This document shows, in pieces, positions 48,341 through 59,872 of a stretch of 64,000 nucleotides of DNA. Within the stretch, counting starts at the first letter, position 1, and each line of letters opens with the position of its first letter. The position numbers and the translations under genes were made by a program. The stretch is from assembly GCA_038087015.1 (NCBI GenBank), contig JASBNA010000008.1, positions 1,054,001 to 1,118,000 on the forward strand, read 5' to 3'. The notes below the pieces were generated by a model. The model made no database searches. It saw nothing but the letters and a program-made list of their open reading frames with translations, and was not told the origin of the DNA. The DNA comes from Cerrena zonata (lineage: Eukaryota; Basidiomycota; Agaricomycetes; Polyporales; Cerrenaceae).

Positions 48341-51300
48341 TATTTACTATGTCTGCGGTACTAGACACAAACTAACCTGCTGGCTCGCATCGTCTCTTTC
48401 GAGGACGTTACAGCCGTGATCGAATAAATATAAACGAAATAACAGAAGAGACAATCAACGTCTCCCTTGCTAGCCTCAGTATACGACCGTGCACAATCAT
48501 CTGTGTCTCTGGACACAGGGTCATTTCATGCACGATCATTTTGCTTTTTGTCTGGCTTTTGGTTTCGTCGCCTATGCGGCATCTATTTCGATGCCCCGTT
48601 GTGATAAGAAAACGGGGGGTGATGCGTGAATGTGACATGAAGGACCTCGACGTCCGTCCGTTTCCATTCACAAGCTCTGTGTATGGGGAGTTAGACCCCA
48701 CTCGGTCGTCTTTGACAGACAACGTCCGTCCAACGTCCGCAAGGACAACCAAGTAGGCTTTGGAGCGACATAAGAGACGATTGGAAAGTTCACGACGAGC
48801 GACGGGCTGGGTGAGGATGACCAGCCACGCCCGCGAGTCGTCATTGCCATCTCGTATATCGCCGCTGATAGTGTAATAAATAATATACACGCGTTGACGA
48901 GACTTGAACGATGACAAAGGGGTAGGAAATGTCCCTTTGTCGATCAAACGAGAGCGTGTGTTTTGAGAAGAAGAACGGACGAACTTACCGGTTATGGTAT
49001 GCCCCCGTTCTCTCTCTTTGCATCGCCCTCTGACCGCTTCATCTCTGCTTTCTAGGTCTACTCCCTCCTCGTCCGACTCTAGTGGGCCGTCGAGGTATAG
49101 CACTACATAATAGGTAGGTTAGCGTTTCACGGTGCTCGATTGAGATTAATCTTGCTCACCTACATGCAGACCGATCGAACATAGAGCAAGTATACTGTTT
49201 GCTTGTCCGGGTCGGAGACTGACATGCGATGACCAGTCGTTTAGCTTCAGTGGTCATTGGTCAAGCGGGGATTGTCGATGAAGTACCTGTCTTGTGTGAA
49301 AGGTTAGTTGGGTTGTTGTATTTCACATTCACAAGTCACTTATAAAGTCGGCATATCTACCCTGCGCCTGTGTATCATGCGGGAATACCATCCCTGGGTA
49401 GACTACACTGTACGGTCCTGGGAGACTATGGAATCCGACAGGCTCTATAGTCATCTGCACGGGTCTGATGGGGAGAAGTCTAAAGGGAGAAGAGTGGAGA
49501 TGAGACGGCAAGGTCGATCGTTGTCTCGTGGTGCAGTAACTTAAGCACACGGCGAAACACGAGATCAACGAGAAGGGATCGGACAAAAGTCCCCTTGCCG
49601 GTTGAGTCTTGAGAGGCGGCAGGCACGAAACGAGGGGATTGGACATCGAAGGAAAAGGTGGTGTTGAGTCGAAGGGGCACCAAGTCGATAAGGACGTACC
49701 TCGCTATACCTCCTCGACTCGTCTCTTCCTTCCGTCTTCCTGCGTTCCCGTATCAGCCTCGGATTGCAACTGTCGATGGTTTTCTGTTGTGGACTGTCAA
49801 GAGATCGTCTAGAGGGAGAAACGAAGGAATGTTAGGATCATACTGTATTCGAAAACCAATCCAATGTGTACTTACATCGGCTGGAGGTCAATCGATTAGC
49901 TCGAGAGAGCTTCTGGCGGATCGATTTGAAGACGACACATTTTAATGAGATTTTGAACATCGTGAAAAGTGACCGGTGATTGGTCGTGGTGGGAGAGGGG
50001 TTCCAGTGGGTGCAATCAAAATCCGCAGATAGTCCACTCTACTGACAGTCTTTGCAGTATTACCGGCATATTCGGGTGTCTTGCGCGGCGGAGAGAGATG
50101 CTATAGCTCAAGTAGATGGTTTGGCGACAGAATGAATGGGATAGAGGAGAATATATACGTGTTGCTATCGTGTAGACGTCGTTTGGAGTAAGAGTATCTG
50201 GGGGAGTCGGGGAACAAAGGTCGAAAGCGAGGAGAGTGGTGCAGAGAGAGACAACTTACCGTGGGTGGTTAGCCTCTCGTTCACACCGTCTGTTGTTAGA
50301 TCGTGTGTACCTATGGCGAACGCCGTGTGAGTAATGAAGTTACTCTCAAAATGAGAGCGGTACGTACTTGAGTGATTGGTGGTATACGTTGAAGAGAACG
50401 GTAGACGAGTAATGAGAAGATCAAAAGGAATCTGGTTTTCGTACGAACCCGGAGTTGAAGATGGTGATTGAAGCTTTGAAGAGCCAAGCAGCGAGAGGTG
50501 TAGGAGACGAGAGAATCGAGAGCAACGAGAGCAAGTCGAAATAGACCAGGAGAGAGGACGAGTGTAAAGGAGAGGAAAGTGGGTGTGGAAGAAGAAAGCA
50601 AGAGACGGTGCAGAACCCGAGTGAGTCGGAGTGGAAGACGCCGAAAATCAAATTGAACGCGGTGGAGTGATATTGTCTGGGTAATAGCTGTGTTGTCTCA
50701 TAGTATCTGTCTTAATACAATCACCAACTTTCGATTGTTGGTTCTTTCTATTAGTTTTCCATCCTGGTATCAGCCTCCACACAAAATGACATGGAGGAGA
50801 GTCGATAAGCCCCACTGTCAATGCCAGACGTCTCGAAAAGCCTATCTAGTCTCAACTCGAAGAGCTACTTCACTGTGATCCCCTCGGAATCAGATTCAGC
50901 TGTGCTACTGAACTTCAAACTCTATCTCTCTCAGGCAGCCCCATTGCTGACTTCACACTGGCTATCTATGTCACTGACATCATCCTTGTTGACCCTGGAT
51001 GGAATTAGTATTGCTTGACATTGGTGCTCGCTTCGCAGAAGACCCAATGTCAATGTCAGGTGTGATGAGCATCGGGTAACATTTTGAATTCAAGATGTGA
51101 CACCTCTGGCATAACTTACCCAAACGTGCGTCCTCATTCTACGCCATTGGCTCAGCATTTTCTTCTGACAATTTCGGGGGTCGGTGAAAATGAGAATCAA
51201 CCAATCGGCCTTTCGCCATTCACACACAATGCTCAAATGTTGTGACATTGTGTGGTTCTTGCAGCTGGAAATAGTACTTGGAATATGACCATTACCTATC

Positions 51301-53340
51301 TTAGAGGAAATAACAATGTGCGTGACTCAATGCTTAGGTCATTTCTGTCAAACGTAAATGGCACAATGCAGGTAAAATGTTCTGGATGATAGATGGTCGT
51401 CGATGTACTCATTTACTTGTGTTTCATCCTTTTTTGTGTTCCTACTTACAATATACTGATTCTGTTTAGATAACTTTCGCATTGGACCTAGTCGAAAGCG
51501 TTATTCCACTAGTACGCATCACACGCAGTCTATTACAGTCGACTTTCGCTCTCGATCGTTAGCTCCATGTCCTTCTCTCAGCCTTCGATGTCAAGCCTTG
51601 TACATACAAGAACCAATAGCTCGGAAACGAATTGTGATATTCAATCAAAAATGTGATTCGCAGGTGAGTACTTTTGTTACGTCTCGTTGACAGTGGTTTG
51701 GTATACGTATACTGACATTTGCTCGTTAGGTATGATCTTATGTCGGTGATCCACACGGCTACCCATATTTATTGTGAAGAGTTGTTTTGTGGCCAGACGG
51801 CAAAAAGCTGTCCAATCAATGTGATAATCTCGGTTTCGTCTCTCCGTACCCAGGGAACAAATCCTTAGGCCTCGAAAAATGAGTCCACATGACCACATCG
51901 AGATTTCCGGAGGGGGCCATTGCTGATGAAACTCCAAAATATTTATTAGTATGCGTCCTTTTCACATCGAGGGTCAGTATTGCTACTAACGCAAAGACCT
52001 TCCTATACAAGCGAGAACGTTTGAAGTCGCAATTTCGATCAGTTGCGCAGGATCGGGTTGACTCCCGGAAAGTAAAAATCTTATTCGGATTGATTCTGAA
52101 TGGCCACGTATTTCTTACGTTTCTTATCTGTACGTCTACTAATCTCCGTATGATGGCCTCCGTATCTTGATACAAATGAGGTCGTTTGAGAAGAGATCGT
52201 CTTTACGATCCAATTTGCCGGGCCTCAAAAACAGCCACACTGCCCGGCTCTTTGCTAGGTACGTCCGATTTCAGCTCGCACCTTAGTTTCAGCATGTCAA
52301 GGTCTGTCAATGTCTACTCGAGTACTCGAATAAACTTCAACTCCATCACAATCCTTAGGCACATATTACGACTCAGCGGATGACGATGTGCCGTCTGCAG
52401 CGTCCTGCATTGGGAGACGGGATGAACTTTGCAGCAAGGCACTAGGATAAAAAATAAGATTCAATGTGAATGCGACCACGAGCATCAACTTGTTTCGTCG
52501 TATTCACACTCGATCTTGTTTTCCGTTCTCCGTCTTTTATTCCCACTTCACCACCCTCCATTCCCATCTGGCAGCGGACGTCATTGCAGGGACAACCATG
52601 GACAGATCCTCGCCTCCCATGCGGCGACCATTTTTTTTAGTCTTTCGGGTGCATCGGTGAGTTCTTTTGAAGCGAATAGGGCCCGGGCTGAGTTTTTAGG
52701 TATTAAGAGCAAGAGCAAGGTCGGTTTATTCGAAGCATCGACTCTCTCCCCTCTTCTTCTCTCCCCCGTCTCCTCTGTCCTCATCTCATCTCTACCTGCC
52801 TCGATGCGATGAGCTCATCGTCGCGTCCTACGTTAAGCATCTATGACACAAACCCGGTGAGTATGTCAGTACCAACTCTCGTATATTGTATGTCAGGTGT
52901 GTCCTATTACAGTCTCATTTTACGATCTGGTTACTCACCGTTTTTTTTCTTGCTATAGCGATCGGTTTCACCATTCAAGATACAATGTTGCTACAGACAT
53001 TGTATTTCACGTCGTGATGTGCCTCTACAGTGTCCGAGACGACGCTATGGGACGACGACGAACGTATGTCCACGACGTTTCATTTCGATTGATATTGCTC
53101 ATGCTGTAATACAGGTCCGCGTCGTTCGTTGTCCACCAATAAAGACCGAAACGATTCTAAGAGTGCGTGTCCCCTCCGTCTCTTATTCTCATTTTTCCGT
53201 AGATGTATAGTTTTATTTCTATTCTCGTTCTATCCTTGTACCTCTTAATAAACATTTTCATCTGCGGTTTACTATTCATTCTCACTCGCAAATCGACCGT
53301 ATATGTCTTTTTCTAATTGAAACAGAATTTTATTTTATTT
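48341..53340. repeat. array unit 2
   Basis: About 5.0 kb, parallel to unit 1 over its whole length, without the 400-bp internal duplication. It carries the intact mini-gene (52809-53210). Where unit 3 enters the F-box gene (after GAAAATCAAATTG), this unit continues a few tens of bases with similarity to the F-box 5' end (GGAGTGATATTG) and then departs, as if the gene body had been deleted. Confidence 0.75.
52809..53210 (+). CDS. array mini-gene copy 2, 82-residue basic Cys-containing protein
   Basis: Three exons, 52809..52856, 52959..53063 and 53115..53210, all phase 0, have GTGAGT/CTATAG and GTATGT/ACAG borders. The product would begin MSSSSRPTLSIYDTNP. It contains a Cys/Arg-rich middle (QCCYRHCISRRDVPLQCPRR) and ends SYSHFSVDV. 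A 70-nt CT-rich tract directly precedes the ATG, as in many expressed fungal genes. The same exon layout and stop are kept in unit 1 about 5 kb away. I recognise no family and there is no signal peptide. It may be a real small gene carried by the repeat, or a spliced non-coding RNA whose frame is open by chance. Confidence 0.35.
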
Positions 53341-55730
53341 TAATTTACTACGTCTGCGGTACTACATACACACTAACCTGCTGGCTCGTATCGTCTCTTT
53401 CGAGGACGCTACGGCCGTGATCGAATAAACATAAATAAGTTAGCAGAAGAGACGATCAACGTCTCCCCTGCTAGCCTCGGTATACGATCGTGCACAATCG
53501 CCTGTGTCTCTGGACACAGGGTTGTTGCATGCACAATCTCTTTATTTTATATTTTATTTTGGGTTCGTTGCTTATGCGGTGTCTATATCGACATTGTTGG
53601 TATAAAAATGGGGGGTGACGTGCAGCAAACGGGAAACGAGGGGCGTCGATATGCCTCCGTTTCCATTCTCATAAGCTCTGAGTATGGGGAGTAAAACCCC
53701 ACTCACTCGTTTTCGACAGACAACGTCTGTCTGATGTCCATGAGGACGACTAAGTAGGGGTGTGGAACGACATACGAGATATTCGGAAACTTCACGAAAA
53801 GCGACAGACTGGGTGAAGATAACCAGCCACGCCCGCGAGTCGTCATTGCCATCTCATACATCGCCGCTAATAGTGTAACGATATACACGCGTTAACGGGA
53901 CTTGAACGAACAATGACAAAGAGTAGAAAATGTACCTTTGTCGATTGAACGAGAGCGTGTGTGTTGAGAAGGAGAACGGACAGACTTACCGAGTTCTGGT
54001 ATGCCCTCGGTTTGTCTCTTTGTATCGCCCTCTGACCGCTCCATTTTCGCTTCCCAGGTCCATCGTTTCCTCCTCTGACTCTAGTGAACCATGGAGGTAT
54101 TCTCTATAGTGCTACATAATAGGTATGTTAGCTTTGCACGGTGCTCGATCGAGATTAATCTTGCTTACCTACATGCAGACCGATCATAAAGCGAGTATAC
54201 CGTTTGCTTGTCCGAGTCAGATACTGACATGCAGCGGCCAGTCGTTTAGCTTCAGGGTTGTTGGTTGAGCGGGGACTGTTGAAGCACCTGTCTTGGATAA
54301 AAGGTTAGTCGGTCTCTTGTAGTTCAGGTTCACAAGTCACTTATAAAGTCGGCATATTTACTTCGCGCCTGTGTATCATGCGGGAAGACCACCCCTGGGT
54401 AGACTACACTATACGGTCCCGGGAGACTATGAAGTCTGACAGACTCTATAGTCACCCGCACAGGTCGAGAACGGAGAGGTACAAAGGCTGAAGAGTGGAA
54501 ACGAGACGGTAAGGTTGATCGTCATCTCGTGGTGCAGTAACTTGAGCACACGGCGAAATACGAGATTGACAACAAGGAGATCGGACAAAAGTCCCCTTGC
54601 CGGTTGAGTCTCGAGAGGTGATAGGCACAAAACGAGGGGATTGGATGTCGAAGGAAAGGATGATATTGAGTCGAAGGGGTACGAACTCAATAAGGACGTA
54701 CCTCGCTATACCTCCTGACTCATCCCTTACTCGCCTCTTCCCGCCTTCCCATGTCAACCCCGGGTTGCAGCTTGCATCGACAGATTTATGTCGTGGACCG
54801 ACAGGAAATTGTCTAGGGGGTGAAACGAAGAAAAATCAGTATCATACTTTATTCGAAGATCGATCCTATATGTACTTACATCGGCTGGAGGCCAATCGAT
54901 CTAGTTCGAAAGAGCTTTTGGCGAATGGATTTGAAGACGACGCATATTAACAAGATTTTGAACGTCGTGAAAAGTGACCGGTGATTGGTTGCGGCAAGAG
55001 GGGCGTATTGGTGAGTATAATCGAGATCCGCAGACAGCCTGAGTGGCCTGTACAGGATCATTGAAGGTGTCTTGGGATACGGAGTGGCATACTGCACCTC
55101 GAGTAGGTCGTTCGAGCATGTGGTGACAAAAGTGGAGAGGTAGAGGAGGATATAAGTGTATCGTTACCGTGTAGATAGCATCGAGATGTAGGGTACCTAG
55201 CGGAGTTGGGAAACAGAAGTCGAAAATGAGGAGTAGTAGAGAGAAGGACAGCTTACCGTGTGTGACTCGTTCACACCGTCTGTTGTCAGTTCATTACGAT
55301 GGTGTACCTATAATGAACGCCATGTAAGTAATGAAAGTTGCTTTCAAAACGAGAGCGGTACGTACTCAAATGATTGATGGTATACGTTGAAGAGAGCGGT
55401 GAACGAGCCTCGAAGAGTAATGGAAGGTCAAAAGAACTTGCATTTTGTATGGCAGCAAGAGTTGAAGAGAGTCCTTGAAGAGCCAAGCAACGAGAAAAGC
55501 AGGAGAGACAGAGGGCACAGCGAGAGAATCAAGAGCAACGAGAGGAGGTTGAAAGCGAGACGCCGAGTGAGAGATGAGTGGAGAAACGAGAGCGAGTCGA
55601 AATAGACCAGAGCAGAAGACGAGTGTGAAGGAGAAGAAAGTGGATGTGGAAGGAGAAAGCAAGAGACGAATCAGAACCCGAGTGAGTCGGAGTAGAAGAC
55701 GCCGAAAATCAAATTGGACGCGGGGGGAGT
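53341..55730. repeat. array unit 3, partial, abutting F-box copy B
   Basis: It matches the first 2.4 kb of units 1 and 2 and then runs without a break into the F-box coding region. This unit shows what the original arrangement may have been: repeat sequence as the 5' flank of the F-box gene. Confidence 0.75.
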
Positions 55731-55789
55731 GATATCGTTACTTGGGTCTGCTCTTCATCGAATATCCGATTACAGCCTTAGCTCTGGCC

Positions 55790-57613
55790 GTGTCCCTCAG
55801 CTCCCACTGCTCTCCTACACAGACCTCCCACTCGTCCCGACCTCCGTCCCCTTCGCCCTCGCTCCAGTTCCTGCTCGACATTGCCGACTATGCTTGCCCT
55901 CCCTCGCCTCCCCCAAATACCCGCTTCGCCTTCGATCATGGCAAGCTCTCTTCCCTGCCATCCAAGGATGCCCGTACCTGGTTCCTCGACGAAATCTCCC
56001 AGGCACAGTCCTACATCCTCTCTCTCCGTGCACATGCCAACTCGCTCGCAGAGATCCACAGGCTTCCGAATGATCTCCTCTCTGACATCTTCAACCTCGT
56101 CGTAGAGGACGATCATCAATCCGATCGTCAGCTGTACATGAACCTCCGTTTGTCTTCTGTCTGTCAGAGATGGCGGACGGTCGCTTTTTACAGCCAGTTG
56201 CTTTGGACGGTTGTTGATCTCAGTCATTTGCAGCGTGCGGCTGCTTTCCTCCAGAGGTCCGGCACGGCTGCTGTCGATGCCTATCTGGACAATGGCTTCT
56301 ATGGCCAGGGCGGCGGCGATCCCTCTAATGTCGATGGCTTTAGTCTGTGGGCCACCCTTTCGCCTCATGCGAGCCACATATCTGCGCTCTATATCGAGGT
56401 CCCGTACAACCACATGCAAGAACTGCTGGACTCGCTCGACTGTACGTTTACCAACCTCCTCAACTTACGTCTCCTTTGTCCCATAGAGAAAGCAGAACCG
56501 AGAGATGGCATTCAAACTATTATTTACAATCCCTCGAGAGCACATGCCATACAGGAACTCGATCTCTACAAGGTCTGTGTTCCGTGGTATTCGCCCGCAT
56601 ACAACAACCTGCGCGACCTCGATTTGCGCTACCAGGTCTCGAATCCCTCCAATGCGCCGACTATGGATCTCTTTCTCGGCGTTCTCGAACGTTCGCCGGA
56701 GCTCGAGTTTCTCCGACTTGCCTTTGCAGGTCCCATGCTCGATTCCTCCTATACCAGCTATCCAGAACCCCATCGGAGAGTGGAATTGACGAAACTCAAG
56801 TCTATCACGCTTTACAACAATCCGCTGGATATTGGACATCTGCTTGCACATCTCGACTTTCCTGCTACCACCGGCATCAACCTCCATGCCATCCTCTCGC
56901 CGTCCAACTCGATATGCGATCTCTTTCCTCGCGGTGGTCGTCTCCCTGTCTTTGCCGACATCTCCCATATCCACCTTGGATACACGAAAACGTACACCGA
57001 GTGTGCTTGGGAAGACCTCTCTCTCCATCTCGAAGCCACCTCGAAACAGTCGCCGCATTCGCGCATCAACGTTGATTTTAAATGGACCGACGATGGGGGA
57101 AACGATGCTTGGGCAATAGGCATCCCTCAGTCTTTCCGCTCCCTTCCTATCCTCTTTGCTCACTCGCCGATCACGCATATTGAGTTGACGTGCAGCTATC
57201 ATGCGTTTGTGGCGGCGGATTGGCGGATGGTGCTTGGTTCGTTTAATGAGTTGACGTCGTTGACTGCTCAGCCGCTTTCTCCGGCGTATTATGTCCCTTC
57301 TGCGAATGTCGAAGATTTGCTAGAGGTGTTGACGCCCAGCCTGAATAGGGTGGCAGAGCCCAGTGTCGTTTGTCCGCAGTTGAGGAGACTAAAGTTGGGG
57401 AGTTTCACAATGGGGAATGCATTCTGCGGCACACTGATGGATTGTGTCAGCGCCAGGAAGAGTAGGGAGGTCGGGTTGTGTTGGTTGGGATTGGGCCATT
57501 TTAATTGGGTCGGCGAGGAAGAGTTTTGCATGCCGATGTTTGGGGAGAGTGTCGGGTGTTGGTGTGGGGAGGAAAAGACGTGCGGGGATCCAACGAGGGA
57601 GTGGGACCCGTGA
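55790..57613 (+). CDS. F-box protein gene, copy B (full reading frame, start ATG replaced by GTG)
   Basis: The frame is open from 55742 to the stop at 57611-57613. Measured from the position homologous to the ATG of copy A it encodes 607 residues, the same as copy A after frame correction. The F-box segment is HRLPNDLLSDIFNLVVEDD with LSSVCQRWRTVAFYSQLLW. The rest matches copy A, including RRLKLGSFTMGNAFCGTLMD and WCGEEKTCGDPTREWDP at the end. The base at 55790 makes GTG (CTGGCCGTGTCC) where copy A has ATG. The next in-frame ATG is 56138, inside the F-box. A TTAG at 55779-55782 just before could be a 3' splice site, so an upstream exon in the repeat could supply the start. The protein is a probable SCF adaptor of unknown target. 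Confidence 0.8.
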   Translation: MSLSSHCSPTQTSHSSRPPSPSPSLQFLLDIADYACPPSPPPNTRFAFDHGKLSSLPSKDARTWFLDEISQAQSYILSLRAHANSLAEIHRLPNDLLSDIFNLVVEDDHQSDRQLYMNLRLSSVCQRWRTVAFYSQLLWTVVDLSHLQRAAAFLQRSGTAAVDAYLDNGFYGQGGGDPSNVDGFSLWATLSPHASHISALYIEVPYNHMQELLDSLDCTFTNLLNLRLLCPIEKAEPRDGIQTIIYNPSRAHAIQELDLYKVCVPWYSPAYNNLRDLDLRYQVSNPSNAPTMDLFLGVLERSPELEFLRLAFAGPMLDSSYTSYPEPHRRVELTKLKSITLYNNPLDIGHLLAHLDFPATTGINLHAILSPSNSICDLFPRGGRLPVFADISHIHLGYTKTYTECAWEDLSLHLEATSKQSPHSRINVDFKWTDDGGNDAWAIGIPQSFRSLPILFAHSPITHIELTCSYHAFVAADWRMVLGSFNELTSLTAQPLSPAYYVPSANVEDLLEVLTPSLNRVAEPSVVCPQLRRLKLGSFTMGNAFCGTLMDCVSARKSREVGLCWLGLGHFNWVGEEEFCMPMFGESVGCWCGEEKTCGDPTREWDP

Positions 57614-58536
57614 TGCTATGTTGGTGCTTGATTTCGTTTGCATATTCTTTCCTTGTCAGTCTACACACTCATGGTTTCTTCTCACTCTCCCCCACTCAGT
57701 CATTGGTCATTGGATAACTCGGATTGTTTGCTTGTTTGTTCGCTTTGTATTTTTGGTCGTTGTAATGTAGTCTGTAGTTTTGTATTAATAGGTCATCGAT
57801 GGGATATATATAGTTGTACCATACGGGTGGATCGGATTGATCGAAGCGACCCGGATTTGGTACGTCATCTCTCTCTCTCGCTCGTTCACTCTCATGTCTC
57901 GTTTTGAACTCTGATATAACCGTTCTCGTTCGAACTGGACTTGACACGCTTGGTATAATTGGTATCGTTCTGGCCTAGTCTGGCTTGCTTGTACCTTGTC
58001 TTCCACGCACGGTGGCGAACGTTGCCCTTGTATGCGCGACTTGATCTGTTCCTTGAGTCAAGACAGATGGACATCTTGACAACTAGTTACCGGATCGGAG
58101 GAATTCCAATGTGTCGGATGCTTCTCGTTCGTCTGGATTTGGGGTACGTCTGAGTCCTTGGTATTACTTGGACGGTTGTTGGACTAGGGTCACGATAATG
58201 AGGTATATTTTATATACCTTTCGTCATACTCTTGTACATCCTTAGCTAAAGAAAACGAGTTTTAGGCCATCCCTTAACGCTGCTTATCCCCGCTCATAAT
58301 GAACGTGCCTTTAGCATGACAGTTCGCCCTGGACATACGTCCGCTATTACTGCTCCCATATGTCAATGCATATACTCAATGTTGAGCTTAATGGGATGGT
58401 ACCTGGGCGATCAACGTGCGTTCTCCCGTTGAGCACGGAGGTTCGCCCATACAGTTGGTATAAAGAACGTTCGGGATGACGGTATAGTTCTCTTCAGACC
58501 GCCTTTTGGTGTTTGTCGCCACTAATTTCTACTAGC
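57614..58536. other. intergenic, 3' flank of F-box copy B and promoter of the WSC gene
   Basis: About 920 bp. Patchy similarity to the 3' flank of copy A persists to about 57800. No further repeat or gene is supported. Confidence 0.4.
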
Positions 58537-59578
58537 ATGCTCTTGAGTCTCGTTTCGATCACTATTGTGGTCGTTGTGGCTAAAGCGGCTACTCCTAGTC
58601 AACACCAGATATGCCGTTTTGTCTGTCCGGATACCGTTGGTGGGAGTCCTCTCATCAATGAGGTTCTGGGGACAGACGGTTCTGCTGTAGCTTGTGAATG
58701 GTTTGGGAATGGACTTGGATTTCGAGCTGCAAGTTTCGATTCTGTTCGTCTTTTCTTCTCTCATTATTCGAGTTCCTATGCTAACACTCTTCTGTGGATA
58801 GAACGGGGATGTTATTCCTGGAAGTCAAACGAGCAATAATCAATTCACGACTCGAGCGGGTCAGCACTGTGTCGAGGTCACTGATGGATGGACTTGGGCG
58901 AATACCCAGGTTTGCATCAAAGATACGGTCTCTGCACGTATCCTCCAACGTGATACCATCGCCCCCTTGGATAGCAATTCGCCTGAGGCGTGTACGGCCG
59001 CTTGTGACGCTTTAGGTTTTACTTTTGCTGGGACGGAATTCGGATCCGAATGTCATTGTGGTACCGGGTTCACATCGTACGTGTTTTCAGGGATCGTTAC
59101 GACGGGATGTTGTATTCTAACCATCCGTTTGACGTTTTCCAGGACAATTACACCCGTACCTCACACTCAATGCAACATCCGTTGCACAGGAAACAGTTCA
59201 GAAACGTGCGGAGCAGGCGACCTCATCGAAGTCTTCCAAGGTCCCAACCCTCCTCGCGCAGCTCAGCTCCCAGCTGGTTGGTCCACCTTCGCTGACGCAC
59301 CCTGTGCTCAAGACTCCGCTGCGAGGATGTTCACTGATACGTTGATCGCGGGACCGATCCTTGCTGCGACTGATACACCTGCTGCGTGTGTGGCATTTTG
59401 TATTAAGAATGGGTTGACGAAAGCGGGTGTGGAGGGTGGTGACGAGTGTTATTGTGGGACAGAGTTTAGGGAGGTACCGGAGGCAATTGATCCTACATTG
59501 TGCAATTTGCCTTGTCAGGGTGCACCTGGGATCAGTTGTGGCGGGAATTTTGCGATTCAGTTGTATGTTGAGTCTTGA
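58537..59578 (+). CDS. secreted WSC-domain protein
   Basis: Exons 58537..58743, 58802..59076 and 59143..59578 give 305 residues. The N-terminus MLLSLVSITIVVVVAKA is a signal peptide, and there is no later membrane segment or GPI-like tail, so the protein is probably extracellular. A Cys-containing N-terminal region (ICRFVCPDTVGG; HCVEVTDGWTWANTQVC) is followed by two WSC repeats. The first reads CTAACDALGFTFAGTEFGSE then CHCG and ends CTGNSSETCGAG. The second reads CVAFCIKNGLTKAGVEGGDE then CYCG and ends CQGAPGISCGGNFAIQLY. WSC domains bind carbohydrate in fungal wall sensors and secreted enzymes; the ligand here is unknown. An inverted partial copy of the last exon lies 294 bp downstream. 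Confidence 0.9.
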
Positions 59579-59872
59579 GTAGTGGTAAACATAGTCGTCG
59601 AGGGGAAATGATGTAAGATATTGTGACGTGGCCATGTCCATGTTCATGTTTTAGGTAGCAGCAAAATGAAATCCATTAGCATCTTTGTTCCTCAAAAATA
59701 CTTTGGGATCGGACAATTTGCAGTTGAGCAAATCAACAGGAGTTATTTATCATATGTACATCTGTATGGCCACTACATTCAGAGTTCATATCGGTAATTG
59801 GGATGCTACGGATATTATATACAGCAAGTCAAGAAGAAACTAAGCACTTCATTACTCAAAGATCTCCACCAA
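59579..59872. other. spacer between tail-to-tail WSC copies
   Basis: A 294-bp AT-rich spacer. Similarity between the two arms stops within a few bases of the stop codons, so the spacer is not part of the inverted repeat. Readthrough transcription across it would give a foldback RNA. Confidence 0.6.

Larger units (their letters stand above)
42279..55730. repeat. head-to-tail array of about 5-kb repeat units (whole array)
   Basis: Long-range direct repeats show a period near 5.0-5.6 kb. Landmarks: GTCTGCGGTACTA at about 42804, 48348 and 53350; CTGTGTCTCTGGACACAGG or a close variant at about 42947, 48502 and 53502; a GACTGACAT motif at about 43633, 49217 and 54221; TGTGTACTTAC at about 44283, 49864 and 54870; TTCACACCGTCTGTTGT at about 44698, 50280 and 55267; GACGCCGAAAATCAAATTG at about 45122, 50637 and 55697; GTCGTCGATGTACTCATTTA at about 42360, 46009, 46408 and 51400. 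No transposase, reverse transcriptase, terminal repeats or target-site duplication is recognisable. The last unit leads directly into the 5' end of F-box copy B, so the units look like amplified flanks of that gene. Confidence 0.85.

Noticed and set aside
42279..55730. LTR or LINE retrotransposon array
   Set aside because: No reverse transcriptase, integrase, gag-like protein, poly-A tail, LTR ends or target-site duplication is visible in any unit.
55778..57202. Long minus-strand open frames over F-box copy B (and the matching ones over copy A)
   Set aside because: They are antisense shadows of a GC-rich coding region, with Arg-rich unrecognisable products and no splice or start context.
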